From Pantoea sp. Mb-10 (GTDB taxonomy: Bacteria; Pseudomonadota; Gammaproteobacteria; Enterobacterales; Enterobacteriaceae), in the NCBI RefSeq assembly GCF_021272205.1, contig NZ_JAJSDX010000006.1, positions 186,001 to 250,000 of the forward strand: a stretch of DNA of 64,000 nt, given 5' to 3'. Of the stretch, positions 1 through 6,864 are shown in pieces. A program made the position numbers and the translations under genes. The first letter of the stretch is position 1, and each line of letters begins with the position of its first letter. The notes beneath the pieces were generated by a model. It did no database searches. It was given only the letters and a program-made list of their open reading frames with translations, and was not told the origin of the DNA.

Positions 1-70
1 ATGCGGTGGTAGACAGCGCCAGAGCCGCCGTCAGCGAAAGGCCGGTTACAAATTTTTTCACCTTTTTCAT
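1..70 (-). CDS. Exported protein, N-terminal part only (runs off the left edge)
   Basis: Only the first 23 codons are present. The reverse strand starts at ATG (68-70) after a good ribosome site (AGGAG about 8 bases upstream) and reads MKKVKKFVTGLSLTAALALS..., a typical Sec signal peptide: a lysine-rich N-terminus, then a leucine/alanine core. The rest of the gene lies outside the window, so the mature protein cannot be identified. It is divergent from the chorismate mutase gene, and the two share the 71-206 spacer. Confidence 0.6.
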   Translation of the reverse strand, partial: MKKVKKFVTGLSLTAALALSTTA

Positions 71-206
71 TCATCACTCCTGTCATTGCAATGCGTTGTT
101 ATTGAACTGTCTCACTCTTTCAGTACGCTGCAAGAGCAGGTAAAGTTTCGCTGCTCTAAAAAAAGTTTTCGTATCTGTTCATTAATTGTCAATGAGGCGA
201 ACTGAG

Positions 207-746
207 ATGGCTCATACAACAGGATGCGTGCTGCTCATGGCGGGATTATTCTTCTCTTTAACGGCGCTGGCTGCCCCGGTGAAACAGCCGGATGTGGCGA
301 CGCTGATCAATCAGCGACTTGCTTACATGAAGGACGTTGCAGGCTACAAAGCGGTCCATCACTTACCGATTGAGGATTTGGCGCAAGAAGACAAAGTGTT
401 GGCCAGCTCGGTCAAAGAAGCCGAGTCGCTGGGGCTTGACGGCGACTCGGTTAAGCCTTTTGTCCAGGCACAAATGGATGCCGCAAAAGCTATTCAGTAC
501 CGCTATCGTGCTGACTGGCTTGCTTCGCCAGAGACTAACTGGCAGCCCGCGCCGTTGGATCAGGTCAGGGCAAAAATCGGGGTGTTGAGCAGTGAAGTGC
601 TGCAGGGAATCAGCGCGCAGCTCCATCGCGGCGATCGCTTCACTCAGCAGCATGCGTTTATGAAAAGCCTTAACCAACCGCATCTCTCAGAAGCGGATAA
701 ACTGCGCCTTTGGAAAGCGTTACAGCGCATCACGCTGACGCACTAA
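207..746 (+). CDS. aroQ: Exported (periplasmic) chorismate mutase, AroQ-gamma type
   Basis: The 179-residue product converts chorismate to prephenate, probably in the periplasm. It begins with a signal peptide ending near ALAAP (about residue 22). An all-helical AroQ domain follows: the stretch LINQRLAYMKDVAGYK, then EDKVLASSV and FVQAQMDAAKAIQYRY, matches the conserved pattern of secreted AroQ-gamma enzymes. The ATG at 207 is chosen because GAGG lies 9 bases upstream; a TTG at 186 and an ATG at 192 are in frame but fit the signal peptide less well. It is monocistronic and divergent from the preceding gene. Exported chorismate mutases occur in several plant-associated and pathogenic bacteria; their role outside the cytoplasm is not settled. 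Confidence 0.88.
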   Translation: MAHTTGCVLLMAGLFFSLTALAAPVKQPDVATLINQRLAYMKDVAGYKAVHHLPIEDLAQEDKVLASSVKEAESLGLDGDSVKPFVQAQMDAAKAIQYRYRADWLASPETNWQPAPLDQVRAKIGVLSSEVLQGISAQLHRGDRFTQQHAFMKSLNQPHLSEADKLRLWKALQRITLTH

Positions 747-2056
747 TCTTTTAGGCGCGCCAGCATGCGCAGCGTGTGCTCGAACAGGATGTCGACGATG
801 CGCGGTGAAAAATCCGCCGGCAGGTGACGTACAACGCGCTCGATGGCGGGCGCGGTTTCAGCAACGAATTCATCAATAAGGCCAATCATTCGATTTTCAC
901 TGAATCCCACCTGTTTGGCGGTGGCAAGAAAATGACGCGGAAAAATCGTCTCGATCGCGTTTTTTCTGCCTTTACTGCCTTTAAGACTCATTGCCAGTTT
1001 CAAATCGCGCCGATGGAGCCCGGTGCCGCCCATTACGGGGTACACGGAAATGATGTCGTAAAACGGCGTCAGTCGATAGCCACCGCCGCGCTCAATAAAC
1101 AGGGAAAAATTCTTGGCATGACCATCGGTCGCGCCAATCAGCCATTGGAACAGCTGAAATTTCATAAAAGTGGCGCGATCTTCCAGCGCCTGACGTGATC
1201 CCATCAGGAGTGCCATGATGTCGCTGATCCCCGGCCCCCCGTCAGATTCATACTTCATTGCCGAAGGGAGGCCAAAGGTTTGGCACATATCCTCCTGTGG
1301 CAAACGCAGCAGCTGCGTGCGCATGCTGTTCCAGCGCCGGTCAAAACGTTCCACCGCCAGTGCGCGGATCCCCTCCACCTGAATGATCTCGGCGTTGGGC
1401 ACGGCAAACCCCAGCGCGTCTGCCAGCGCGAGGCAGACAAATTCGTTTTCCACGCTTTCACGCATATCCAACGTGGCGTAAGGCTGTTTGATTTCACCCA
1501 TCGGCAGCTTGATGATGTGCGATGTCGCGGTGGCACCGTGCGGGATAGCCCAGCCGTTTTCAGTTTTTAGCAGGGCGGTTTTTTCCTGCGCGCCCGCGAC
1601 TGAAATCCGGAAATCGCCGGCGTCGGTAATCATGCCCAGCGGAATATTTGACTGATAAGCGCTGAGTACGCGCGCCAGTTTTTCATGGGTTAAGGTTTCA
1701 TAATCCAGCGTCGACGTCTGCGGCGGGTGTTCGGGTGGCAACAGCATCACGGCACCCACGCTGTCTTTACCGACTTCCCACAACAGGTCAAACGGCTGGC
1801 GCGAACGTGCCTGATAGCGTGCCACAATGCGCTCGCGCACCTGCGGGTTATCAGGCAATAGGTTATCGAAATAGTTGATGACCGCCGCGCCGGAGATGAC
1901 CGGCTGCTGCAACGGCAGAGAGAGCGAAAGCGGCCGGGCCAAGCGGTGATCGAGCCAGCTCTCATGATATTGAAAACTGTGCGCCCCGTTTGTGTCGCGA
2001 AAGAGGGTGCCGACGCGCTCACCGTTCATCCATGCAACTAATTGCTGCTTCACCAC
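743..2056 (-). CDS. hipA: HipA serine/threonine kinase toxin
   Basis: The 437-residue product is a close full-length match to E. coli HipA, the toxin kinase that phosphorylates glutamyl-tRNA synthetase and causes growth arrest and persistence. Visible features are the N-terminal AWMNGERVG strand region, the autophosphorylation loop SVAGAQEKT (Ser152), the catalytic loop GATDGHAKNFS (Asp311) and the Mg-binding FYDI (Asp334). The start is a GTG at 2056 that overlaps the 3' end of hipB, as in E. coli, so the two genes are translationally coupled. The 3' end overlaps the end of the convergent chorismate mutase gene by 4 bases. All kinase motifs are intact, so it should be active. Confidence 0.95.
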   Translation of the reverse strand: MVKQQLVAWMNGERVGTLFRDTNGAHSFQYHESWLDHRLARPLSLSLPLQQPVISGAAVINYFDNLLPDNPQVRERIVARYQARSRQPFDLLWEVGKDSVGAVMLLPPEHPPQTSTLDYETLTHEKLARVLSAYQSNIPLGMITDAGDFRISVAGAQEKTALLKTENGWAIPHGATATSHIIKLPMGEIKQPYATLDMRESVENEFVCLALADALGFAVPNAEIIQVEGIRALAVERFDRRWNSMRTQLLRLPQEDMCQTFGLPSAMKYESDGGPGISDIMALLMGSRQALEDRATFMKFQLFQWLIGATDGHAKNFSLFIERGGGYRLTPFYDIISVYPVMGGTGLHRRDLKLAMSLKGSKGRKNAIETIFPRHFLATAKQVGFSENRMIGLIDEFVAETAPAIERVVRHLPADFSPRIVDILFEHTLRMLARLKD

Positions 2057-2286
2057 TCATCCTCCTGCGCGGCCGCGCTGTTTTCTCGCACTTCCAGCGT
2101 CAACTCAAGCGACTGTAAGATCTTAAATAATGTGCTGAGCGTTGTGAGATCGGGATTGTTTTCAAAATGCGAGATGGTGGCCTGCTTTAGCCCGACTCGT
2201 TGTGCCAGCTGGCTTTGCGTCCAATGATTTTTTTGACGTAGCAGTTTGATATGACTCGCCAATTGGCGGGGGCTGTAAATCATCAT
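2050..2286 (-). CDS. hipB: HipB antitoxin and autorepressor
   Basis: The 78-residue Xre/Cro helix-turn-helix protein pairs with HipA. The core LRQKNHWTQSQLAQRVGLKQATISHFENNPDL is the HTH and is nearly identical in layout to E. coli HipB. The C-terminus ends in Glu-Trp, like the flexible tail of E. coli HipB whose terminal Trp docks in the HipB dimer. It neutralises HipA by binding it and represses the operon by binding TATCC-N8-GGATA sites, three of which lie just upstream. First gene of the hipBA operon. Confidence 0.95.
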   Translation of the reverse strand: MMIYSPRQLASHIKLLRQKNHWTQSQLAQRVGLKQATISHFENNPDLTTLSTLFKILQSLELTLEVRENSAAAQEDEW

Positions 2287-2304
2287 GCGGCCTCAGGTTA
2301 GACT

Positions 2305-2378
2305 TATCCTCGACACAGGATAAAAGATAATTTATCCCCCAAGAAGGATAAAATCAATTTTATCCTTGGGTGGGGGTA
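2305..2378. promoter_or_regulatory. hipB: Three HipB-type operators, 28-bp phased
   Basis: Two perfect copies of the E. coli HipB consensus TATCC-N8-GGATA lie at 2305-2322 and 2333-2350. A third, one base off in the right half (GGGTA), lies at 2361-2378. Their starts are exactly 28 bases apart. They sit 19 bases upstream of the hipB ATG and should overlap the hipBA promoter. The rest of the 2287-2651 spacer (about 270 bp) is AT-rich and holds the nlpC promoter region; no further gene is seen. Confidence 0.88.
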
Positions 2379-2651
2379 AAAGTGTAAACGTGACGTCGTG
2401 CTCTACCTGCCGTCTGCAGAAGCGTATTTTCAACGTTAACATGGCGCACGTTGTACAGGATTTAGCATATTTTTGTACAACTTTTAAGCGAGAAACTAAG
2501 TCAAATTACTTCGTAAATACAATATGTTACTTATTTGTAAGCTTGGGTAAATAAAAGGGAGAGAGTAAGATTTCCGCGTAGAGGTATTTATTTTTATCAT
2601 GGCTTTACGGTATAAATCTTTCACCACCAAACACCCCAGTGAAAACATTCC

Positions 2652-3203
2652 ATGACCAAGATCGCGGCCAGTAAATTTTTTGTCTGCCTGTTAATGTGTG
2701 CACTGGCAGGATGTGCCTCCAAAACCGATCATCCGCCTGCCGATGAAAACATGGATATGTCAGCGGCGGAGGGTAAGCAGCCCGATTTAATTCCGGTCAT
2801 CGCCGCGCTGCACGATCAAATGCACTCGTGGGAAGGTACGCGTTATCAGTGGGGCGGTACGCAGTTGACTGGCGTGGACTGTTCAGGTTTTGTCTGGCGT
2901 ACGCTGAAAGATCGCTTCAATATTCCTATGGATCGCGTCACCACTCGAGAACTTATTGCCATGGGGCGTCCGGTGGACAAAACCCATTTACAGCCGGGCG
3001 ACTTAGTTTTCTTCCGCATTAAGCATGAGTTACACGTCGGCTTTTACGATACCGATCAGCAATTTCTTCACGCCTCCGTCAGTCAGGGCGTGATGCGCTC
3101 CTCTTTGAATAATCCGTACTGGAAATCGGTTTATCTGGAAGCGCGTCGCTTATCGCGCGAGCAGAACTCTCAAATCAGCTTCAATTATAAAAACAAAGTC
3201 TGA
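2652..3203 (+). CDS. nlpC: NlpC lipoprotein, NlpC/P60 peptidase
   Basis: The 183-residue outer-membrane lipoprotein is a putative cell-wall peptidase of the NlpC/P60 papain-like family. A lipoprotein signal with lipobox LAGC (Cys near residue 21) leads into a short linker and the catalytic domain. The nucleophile motif is GVDCSGF, followed by QPGDLVFF, the His motif LHVGFYD and the third polar position in FLHAS. The segment MRSSLNNPYW matches E. coli NlpC closely, which is why nlpC is preferred over spr/mepS. A hairpin with a T-run follows. The C-terminus is slightly longer than in E. coli. Confidence 0.88.
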   Translation: MTKIAASKFFVCLLMCALAGCASKTDHPPADENMDMSAAEGKQPDLIPVIAALHDQMHSWEGTRYQWGGTQLTGVDCSGFVWRTLKDRFNIPMDRVTTRELIAMGRPVDKTHLQPGDLVFFRIKHELHVGFYDTDQQFLHASVSQGVMRSSLNNPYWKSVYLEARRLSREQNSQISFNYKNKV

Positions 3204-3211
3204 CCTAAGCG

Positions 3212-3237
3212 CCCCGGCCACGTCCGGGGATTTTTTT
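3212..3237 (+). terminator. Rho-independent terminator of nlpC
   Basis: Stem CCCCGG / CCGGGG with a 6-base loop, followed by seven T residues, 8 bases after the nlpC stop. Confidence 0.85.
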
Positions 3238-3280
3238 GTGCGATATTCTCTCATGCACCGTTGACAATCGCCTTGTTATT

Positions 3281-3310
3281 TTAGCAATATCTAAATTTAG
3301 AAATTGCTAA
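3281..3310. promoter_or_regulatory. YgaV operator and ygaVP promoter
   Basis: Outer arms TTAGCAAT and ATTGCTAA form a perfect inverted repeat around a second perfect palindrome, CTAAATTTAG (3291-3300). A TTGACA box at 3261-3266 sits 14 bases upstream as a likely -35. The palindrome ends 8 bases before the ygaV ATG, where an ArsR-family autorepressor would be expected to bind. Confidence 0.72.
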
Positions 3311-3318
3311 ACTATTTT

Positions 3319-3636
3319 ATGACGTCATTCAAAATAGACCCGCTTCAAGCAGACAGGGCGGCGGCGTTACTGAAAATGCTAAGTCATCCACAACGCTTGC
3401 TGATTCTGTGCATGTTAGTTGAACATCCCGATACTGAAGCCGGTGAACTGAGTCGAATGAGCGGCCTTAGCGCCTCTGCGGCCTCGCAGCATTTGGCGTT
3501 AATGAAATCGCAAGGGCTGATCGAAGGGGTGCGGCATGCACGCTTTATTCGCTATCACATCAAAGACAAAGCGGTTTTTGCCGTAGTGAAAACGCTAAAA
3601 ACACTGTATTGCCCTGGAGACAACGATGCCGATTGA
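3319..3636 (+). CDS. ygaV: YgaV-type ArsR-family repressor
   Basis: The 105-residue winged-helix protein of the ArsR/SmtB family is closely similar to E. coli YgaV: LLKMLSHPQRLLILCML, then the recognition helix region SGLSASAASQHLALMKSQGLI. YgaV autorepresses the ygaVP operon and has been linked to organotin and sulfide-type signals. The ATG at 3319 is preferred over an in-frame TTG at 3304, which lies inside the operator. It overlaps ygaP by 11 bases, so the two genes are probably translationally coupled. A cysteine near the C-terminus (LYCPGD) is retained. Confidence 0.88.
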   Translation: MTSFKIDPLQADRAAALLKMLSHPQRLLILCMLVEHPDTEAGELSRMSGLSASAASQHLALMKSQGLIEGVRHARFIRYHIKDKAVFAVVKTLKTLYCPGDNDAD

Positions 3637-4183
3637 AACTGTTTCGCCTGCGGAAGCCTATGCGCGCTATGACCGCCACACGATGATGATTGATATCCGG
3701 GGCGAAGAAGCGTGGCGTCGCGAACATATAACAGGATCGCGCGCGGTCTCCCCTGAGCACCTGACGTCGGACGCGTTTAGCCGCGCGAACCTGCAGGCTA
3801 CGGACACGGTGATCTTTCACTGTCAACGCGGCGTGCGAACGGAACACCTTTCGTCGCAGCTGGCTGCGGCGGTCTATCCTGCTCGCGCGGTCGTTATCGC
3901 GGGCGGGATCGAGGCCTGGAAAGCAGCGGGCTATGCCGTGAAAGAAGATCGTCATCAGCCTTTGCCGCTTATGCGACAGGTGCAGATTTGTGCCGGTGCG
4001 CTAACGCTTATCGGCACGATGGCGGGTGCATGTATTCATCCCGCTTTTTATGGCATTCCCGCTTTTGTTGGCGCGGGACTGATCTTCGCGGGCACAACTG
4101 GCTGGTGCGGCATGGCCAGATTGCTGGCCGCAATGCCGTGGAATAGCGCTACGCACAAAGCAAAAAAACGGCCCGCCTGCTAA
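3626..4183 (+). CDS. ygaP: YgaP-type membrane rhodanese
   Basis: The 185-residue protein has an N-terminal cytoplasmic rhodanese domain (sulfurtransferase) with the active-site loop HCQRGVRT (Cys near residue 72), then two C-terminal membrane helices (about 120-165). The segment LPLMRQVQICAG through GMARLL..MPWN is the conserved YgaP membrane module. YgaP carries sulfane sulfur or S-nitrosation in E. coli. The start ATG follows GGAGACAACG. It is the second gene of ygaVP under the YgaV operator. No clear terminator is visible after it. Confidence 0.88.
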   Translation: MPIETVSPAEAYARYDRHTMMIDIRGEEAWRREHITGSRAVSPEHLTSDAFSRANLQATDTVIFHCQRGVRTEHLSSQLAAAVYPARAVVIAGGIEAWKAAGYAVKEDRHQPLPLMRQVQICAGALTLIGTMAGACIHPAFYGIPAFVGAGLIFAGTTGWCGMARLLAAMPWNSATHKAKKRPAC

Positions 4184-4368
4184 ACTCAATAACATCAATT
4201 TGCTGTGAATTAACGCTTTAAGCGTGAGAAAAGCGAGTCATTAAAGGCATAATTGCTGCCATATTATGCTTAAAAAATATGGTATTAATTCATCGATATC
4301 GATTATTTTGATAGTGACAACCGTGCCTGTGATGGCGCGGGTTAATTTGACTGGGCAAGGAGATTTAC

Positions 4369-4608
4369 ATGGGAAATAAGCTGCTACTGCGGCCCGTACC
4401 CGTTTGTAATAACGTCCGAGAATTGCGGCTGGCCGCAGGTATGTCGCAAGCGTCGGCCGCTGAGCGGTTCGATATGAGTTTGCGCGTCTGGCAGATGAAA
4501 GAAGCAGCGAAAAACGCTTCGCCCCTGAGTCAGGGGGAGTATGAACTTTTGCTTCTACTCGCCGGCGAGCATCCGCATTACCAGCTGCAAGCGCAGGCGA
4601 AAAAGTAG
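4369..4608 (+). CDS. Small Xre-like helix-turn-helix protein
   Basis: The 79-residue protein has a strong ribosome site (AAGGAG, 8 bases before ATG). The centre, NNVRELRLAAGMSQASAAER, resembles the first helices of a Xre/Cro HTH, with RVWQMKEA in the recognition-helix position. No partner toxin or effector gene is adjacent. It sits alone after a 185-bp AT-rich spacer that contains ATCGATATCGAT. DNA binding is inferred from the fold pattern only; function unknown. Confidence 0.6.
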   Translation: MGNKLLLRPVPVCNNVRELRLAAGMSQASAAERFDMSLRVWQMKEAAKNASPLSQGEYELLLLLAGEHPHYQLQAQAKK

Positions 4609-4876
4609 AGTATCACGGACGCCGCGCGCCTATCCGGCACGAAATTTCCAGCGCTCGGCAGCCTTATCGCACCCCAATGTAGGGCGATGAGCCGCTCTTC
4701 ATGAGCCGGGTTGTGAACGCGTTTACGACGTATAGGCGACGGGATAAGCGCCCGAACAGGTCTTATTAACGGGCCTGGCGTGAGTGCGAACGCCAAACGG
4801 TGGCGCAGCAAGATTGGCGTGACAAATGCGTTGCGCTGGCTACTATGCTGTTTTGCTGAACGTCCAGGAGCGCACC

Positions 4877-5770
4877 ATGTTCACAGGATTAAGTGCCTTT
4901 CCCATTACGCCCGTTAATGCCTCTGGCATTGATGAAGACGCCTTTCTTCGTCTGCTGGGACGCCTGACGCGTGCTAACGTTGATTCTTTAGGCGTGTTAG
5001 GGTCTACCGGCAGCTATGCGTGGTTCACCCGTGAACAGCGACGGCGCATTACCGAGTTGGCCGTGGCGCATGCGGAGGGGATCCCGGTGATGGTCAGTAT
5101 CGGCGCGTTCAGCACCGACGCGATCTTGAGGCTGGCAGAAGACGCTCAGCAGGCAGGCGCGAGCGCGCTATTGCTGCCGGCGCTGGCTTATCAGGGACTC
5201 ACGCAGGAAGAAGTGTACGGGCTATATCATGATGTAGCGCATGCGGTTTCGCGGCCGATTTGCGTCTACGACAACCCGCGCACCACTCACACGCAATTCT
5301 CTGACGCGCTTTACGCCCGTATCGCCACGCTTCCCAACATTGCGTCGTTCAAAATCCCCGGGGTGCCCGAGGCATTGCCTGCCGCGCAGCAGCGCATTGC
5401 GACACTGCGCGAGCAATTACCGGCCCATATTCGCCTTGGCATCAGCGGCGATCAGTTTGCCGCGACGGCGTTGCAGGCAGGGTGCGATCTGTGGTACTCC
5501 GTCTGCGCTGGCCTGTTTCCGCACACGGCGAAAGCGCTTTACGAGGCGGCCAAAGGCAACGGCGCTCAGTCAGCCGATGAGCAGGCGCAGCGGCTCGAAC
5601 CTCTGTGGGCGCTCTATCGCAAACACAACGGCAGTTTGCGCGTGATGGCCGCAGCGGCCCACGTGCTGGGTGACGCCGACGCGGTGTGTTTACCGCGACC
5701 ATTGCGGATGTTAACGGACGCGGACACCGCGGATGTGCGGCGCGTGATTACCGAACTCGGCCTTACCTAA
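4877..5770 (+). CDS. Dihydrodipicolinate synthase / N-acetylneuraminate lyase family aldolase
   Basis: The 297-residue TIM-barrel class I aldolase has the family substrate loop GSTGSYAWFT (about 40-50), the tyrosine motif VYDNPRTT (about 135) and the Schiff-base lysine in SFKIPG (about 165). These place it in the DapA/NanA superfamily, but its motifs differ from the true DapA (YNVPSRT), so lysine synthesis is unlikely. It stands alone with no sugar-acid genes nearby, so the substrate cannot be named. The start ATG at 4877 follows CCAGGAG; an upstream in-frame ATG (4826) lacks a ribosome site. Confidence 0.82.
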   Translation: MFTGLSAFPITPVNASGIDEDAFLRLLGRLTRANVDSLGVLGSTGSYAWFTREQRRRITELAVAHAEGIPVMVSIGAFSTDAILRLAEDAQQAGASALLLPALAYQGLTQEEVYGLYHDVAHAVSRPICVYDNPRTTHTQFSDALYARIATLPNIASFKIPGVPEALPAAQQRIATLREQLPAHIRLGISGDQFAATALQAGCDLWYSVCAGLFPHTAKALYEAAKGNGAQSADEQAQRLEPLWALYRKHNGSLRVMAAAAHVLGDADAVCLPRPLRMLTDADTADVRRVITELGLT

Positions 5771-5776
5771 CCACCG

Positions 5777-5816
5777 TTAACCCTGGGTGCGGAACGTGTC
5801 ACGCACACAGGGTTAA
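5777..5816 (+). terminator. Inverted repeat after the aldolase gene
   Basis: Perfect 9-bp arms TTAACCCTG / CAGGGTTAA enclose a 22-base loop, 6 bases after the stop. There is no T-run, so it may be a factor-dependent terminator or an RNA end-protecting structure. Confidence 0.4.
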
Positions 5817-6097
5817 GACTCTCAGCGCATCATCCGGTATTATCTCCTCTGTGAAATCATCCCTTCGCGCTTAAGTTTTCTTCACGTCCGCTGTGCTAAA
5901 TCGCCTTTTTCAAACGTCAATCTCTGCTGCTTCCTGTCGCGGGTAAACACGCAAATGCCGTGCGAATGCGACAAGAGTGCTTGATTCATCGGTCTGCGCA
6001 CCGGGGGAGGTTGACAAGTATTTCATGGGTATTTTATTTCATTTTTTTTGAATAAGAATGGCAAATAACTCCGCTATTTTAGTGGCTAACTCAGCGC
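5817..6097. other. AT-rich spacer before the YdgH/BhsA-type pair
   Basis: No open frame with a ribosome site is visible. The right end becomes strongly AT-rich and probably carries the promoter of the first small exported gene, with TATGAT at 6098-6103 as a -10. Confidence 0.4.
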
Positions 6098-6113
6098 TAT
6101 GATTTCTCACATC

Positions 6114-6128
6114 GAGGCAGACTGCCTC
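6114..6128 (+). promoter_or_regulatory. Leader hairpin, copy 1
   Basis: GAGGC-AGACT-GCCTC hairpin preceded by ACATC, 29 bases before the ATG of the first YdgH/BhsA-type gene. If TATGAT (6098-6103) is the -10, the transcript would begin just ahead of this stem. Confidence 0.5.
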
Positions 6129-6157
6129 CTGGAAAACTAAATGATGAGGAATTAACC

Positions 6158-6367
6158 ATGAAATCTATCAAAACTTTCGTTGCAGTTACGGCACTTTCTT
6201 TGGCCTCGTTTGGTGCTTTCGCACAAAGCATTTCTGTAGAAGCCTCAACCCTGGACGGCGCGGAAGCAAAAGTCGCCGCGATTGCGCAGCAGCAGGGTGC
6301 GCAGTACACCATTACTGAAGCCAACACCAACAACCGCGTTCATATGACAGCACAGCTGTATAAATAA
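6158..6367 (+). CDS. YdgH/BhsA/McbA-type (DUF1471) small exported protein, copy 1
   Basis: The 69-residue protein has a signal peptide (MKSIKTFVAVTALSLASFGA, cleaved after FAQ region) and one DUF1471 domain. The domain shows the usual layout: a short strand, STLDGAEAKVAAIAQQQGAQYTITEA, then HMTAQLYK at the C-terminus. The family comprises small periplasmic proteins linked to stress, biofilm and outer-membrane changes. The ribosome site is GAGGAA. It is followed 111 bases later by a paralogue that shares most of the mature domain and the same leader hairpin plan, so the pair arose by tandem duplication. Confidence 0.85.
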   Translation: MKSIKTFVAVTALSLASFGAFAQSISVEASTLDGAEAKVAAIAQQQGAQYTITEANTNNRVHMTAQLYK

Positions 6368-6435
6368 TTTGAAATATAATATCAGCACTAATAGTTAATA
6401 TTGAAACTATAACCAAAGTTATTATATATCACATC

Positions 6436-6452
6436 GAAGGCGTGCAGCCTTC
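6436..6452 (+). promoter_or_regulatory. Leader hairpin, copy 2
   Basis: GAAGGC-GTGCA-GCCTTC hairpin preceded by ACATC, 26 bases before the ATG of the second copy. The stem bases differ from copy 1 but pairing, position and the ACATCGA entry sequence are kept. Confidence 0.5.
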
Positions 6453-6478
6453 CTCAACTGAATACAAGGAATACGATC

Positions 6479-6694
6479 ATGAAAACCACTAAAACATTGA
6501 CCCTCGCTGCTGCCGCTGCCCTGTCGCTTCTGTCTGCTGCCAGCTTTGCACAAAGCGTTTCTGTAACGGCTTCAACGCTGGACGGTGCGGAAGCGAAAGT
6601 GGCCGCGGTGGCTCAGGAACAAGGTGCGCAGTACAAAATCACCGAAGCGAATACCAATAACCGCGTACACATGACCGCCGAACTGTACAAATAA
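6479..6694 (+). CDS. YdgH/BhsA/McbA-type (DUF1471) small exported protein, copy 2
   Basis: The 71-residue paralogue of the preceding gene. The signal peptide is different in sequence (TLAAAAALSLLSAASFA), but the mature part is nearly the same: STLDGAEAKVAAVAQEQGAQ, then EANTNNRVHMTAELYK. The ribosome site is AAGGAA. It has its own AT-rich promoter region (around 6400-6430) and its own leader hairpin, so it is probably transcribed separately as well as by read-through. A UUCG-looped terminator follows. Confidence 0.85.
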   Translation: MKTTKTLTLAAAAALSLLSAASFAQSVSVTASTLDGAEAKVAAVAQEQGAQYKITEANTNNRVHMTAELYK

Positions 6695-6714
6695 GTTCTA
6701 CGTGGATGCGTATT

Positions 6715-6736
6715 AAGGCCGCCTTCGGGCGGCTTT
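6715..6736 (+). terminator. Terminator after the YdgH/BhsA-type pair
   Basis: AAGGCCGCC-TTCG-GGCGGCTTT: a GC-rich stem with the extra-stable UUCG tetraloop, followed by TTT. Confidence 0.8.
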
Positions 6737-6829
6737 GCTGTTTCTACAGCTCACTCCTCTCCTGCTTTCATCAGCCTGCTTACGTGGGCGGAAAGTACCC
6801 GCTATTGATCATTTTTATCAGCCGCGCGT

Positions 6830-6859
6830 AAAAAAAACGGGCGCCAAAAGCGGCGCCCG
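6830..6859 (-). terminator. Terminator of the ABC-F gene
   Basis: On the reverse strand CGGGCGCC-GCTTTT-GGCGCCCG is followed by seven or more T residues. It lies 5 bases beyond the ABC-F stop codon. Confidence 0.88.
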
Positions 6860-6864
6860 CTGGG

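Noticed and set aside
2366..2554. 62-codon forward frame in the hipB-nlpC spacer
   Set aside because: It begins inside the operator array, has no ribosome site, and its composition is that of AT-rich non-coding DNA.
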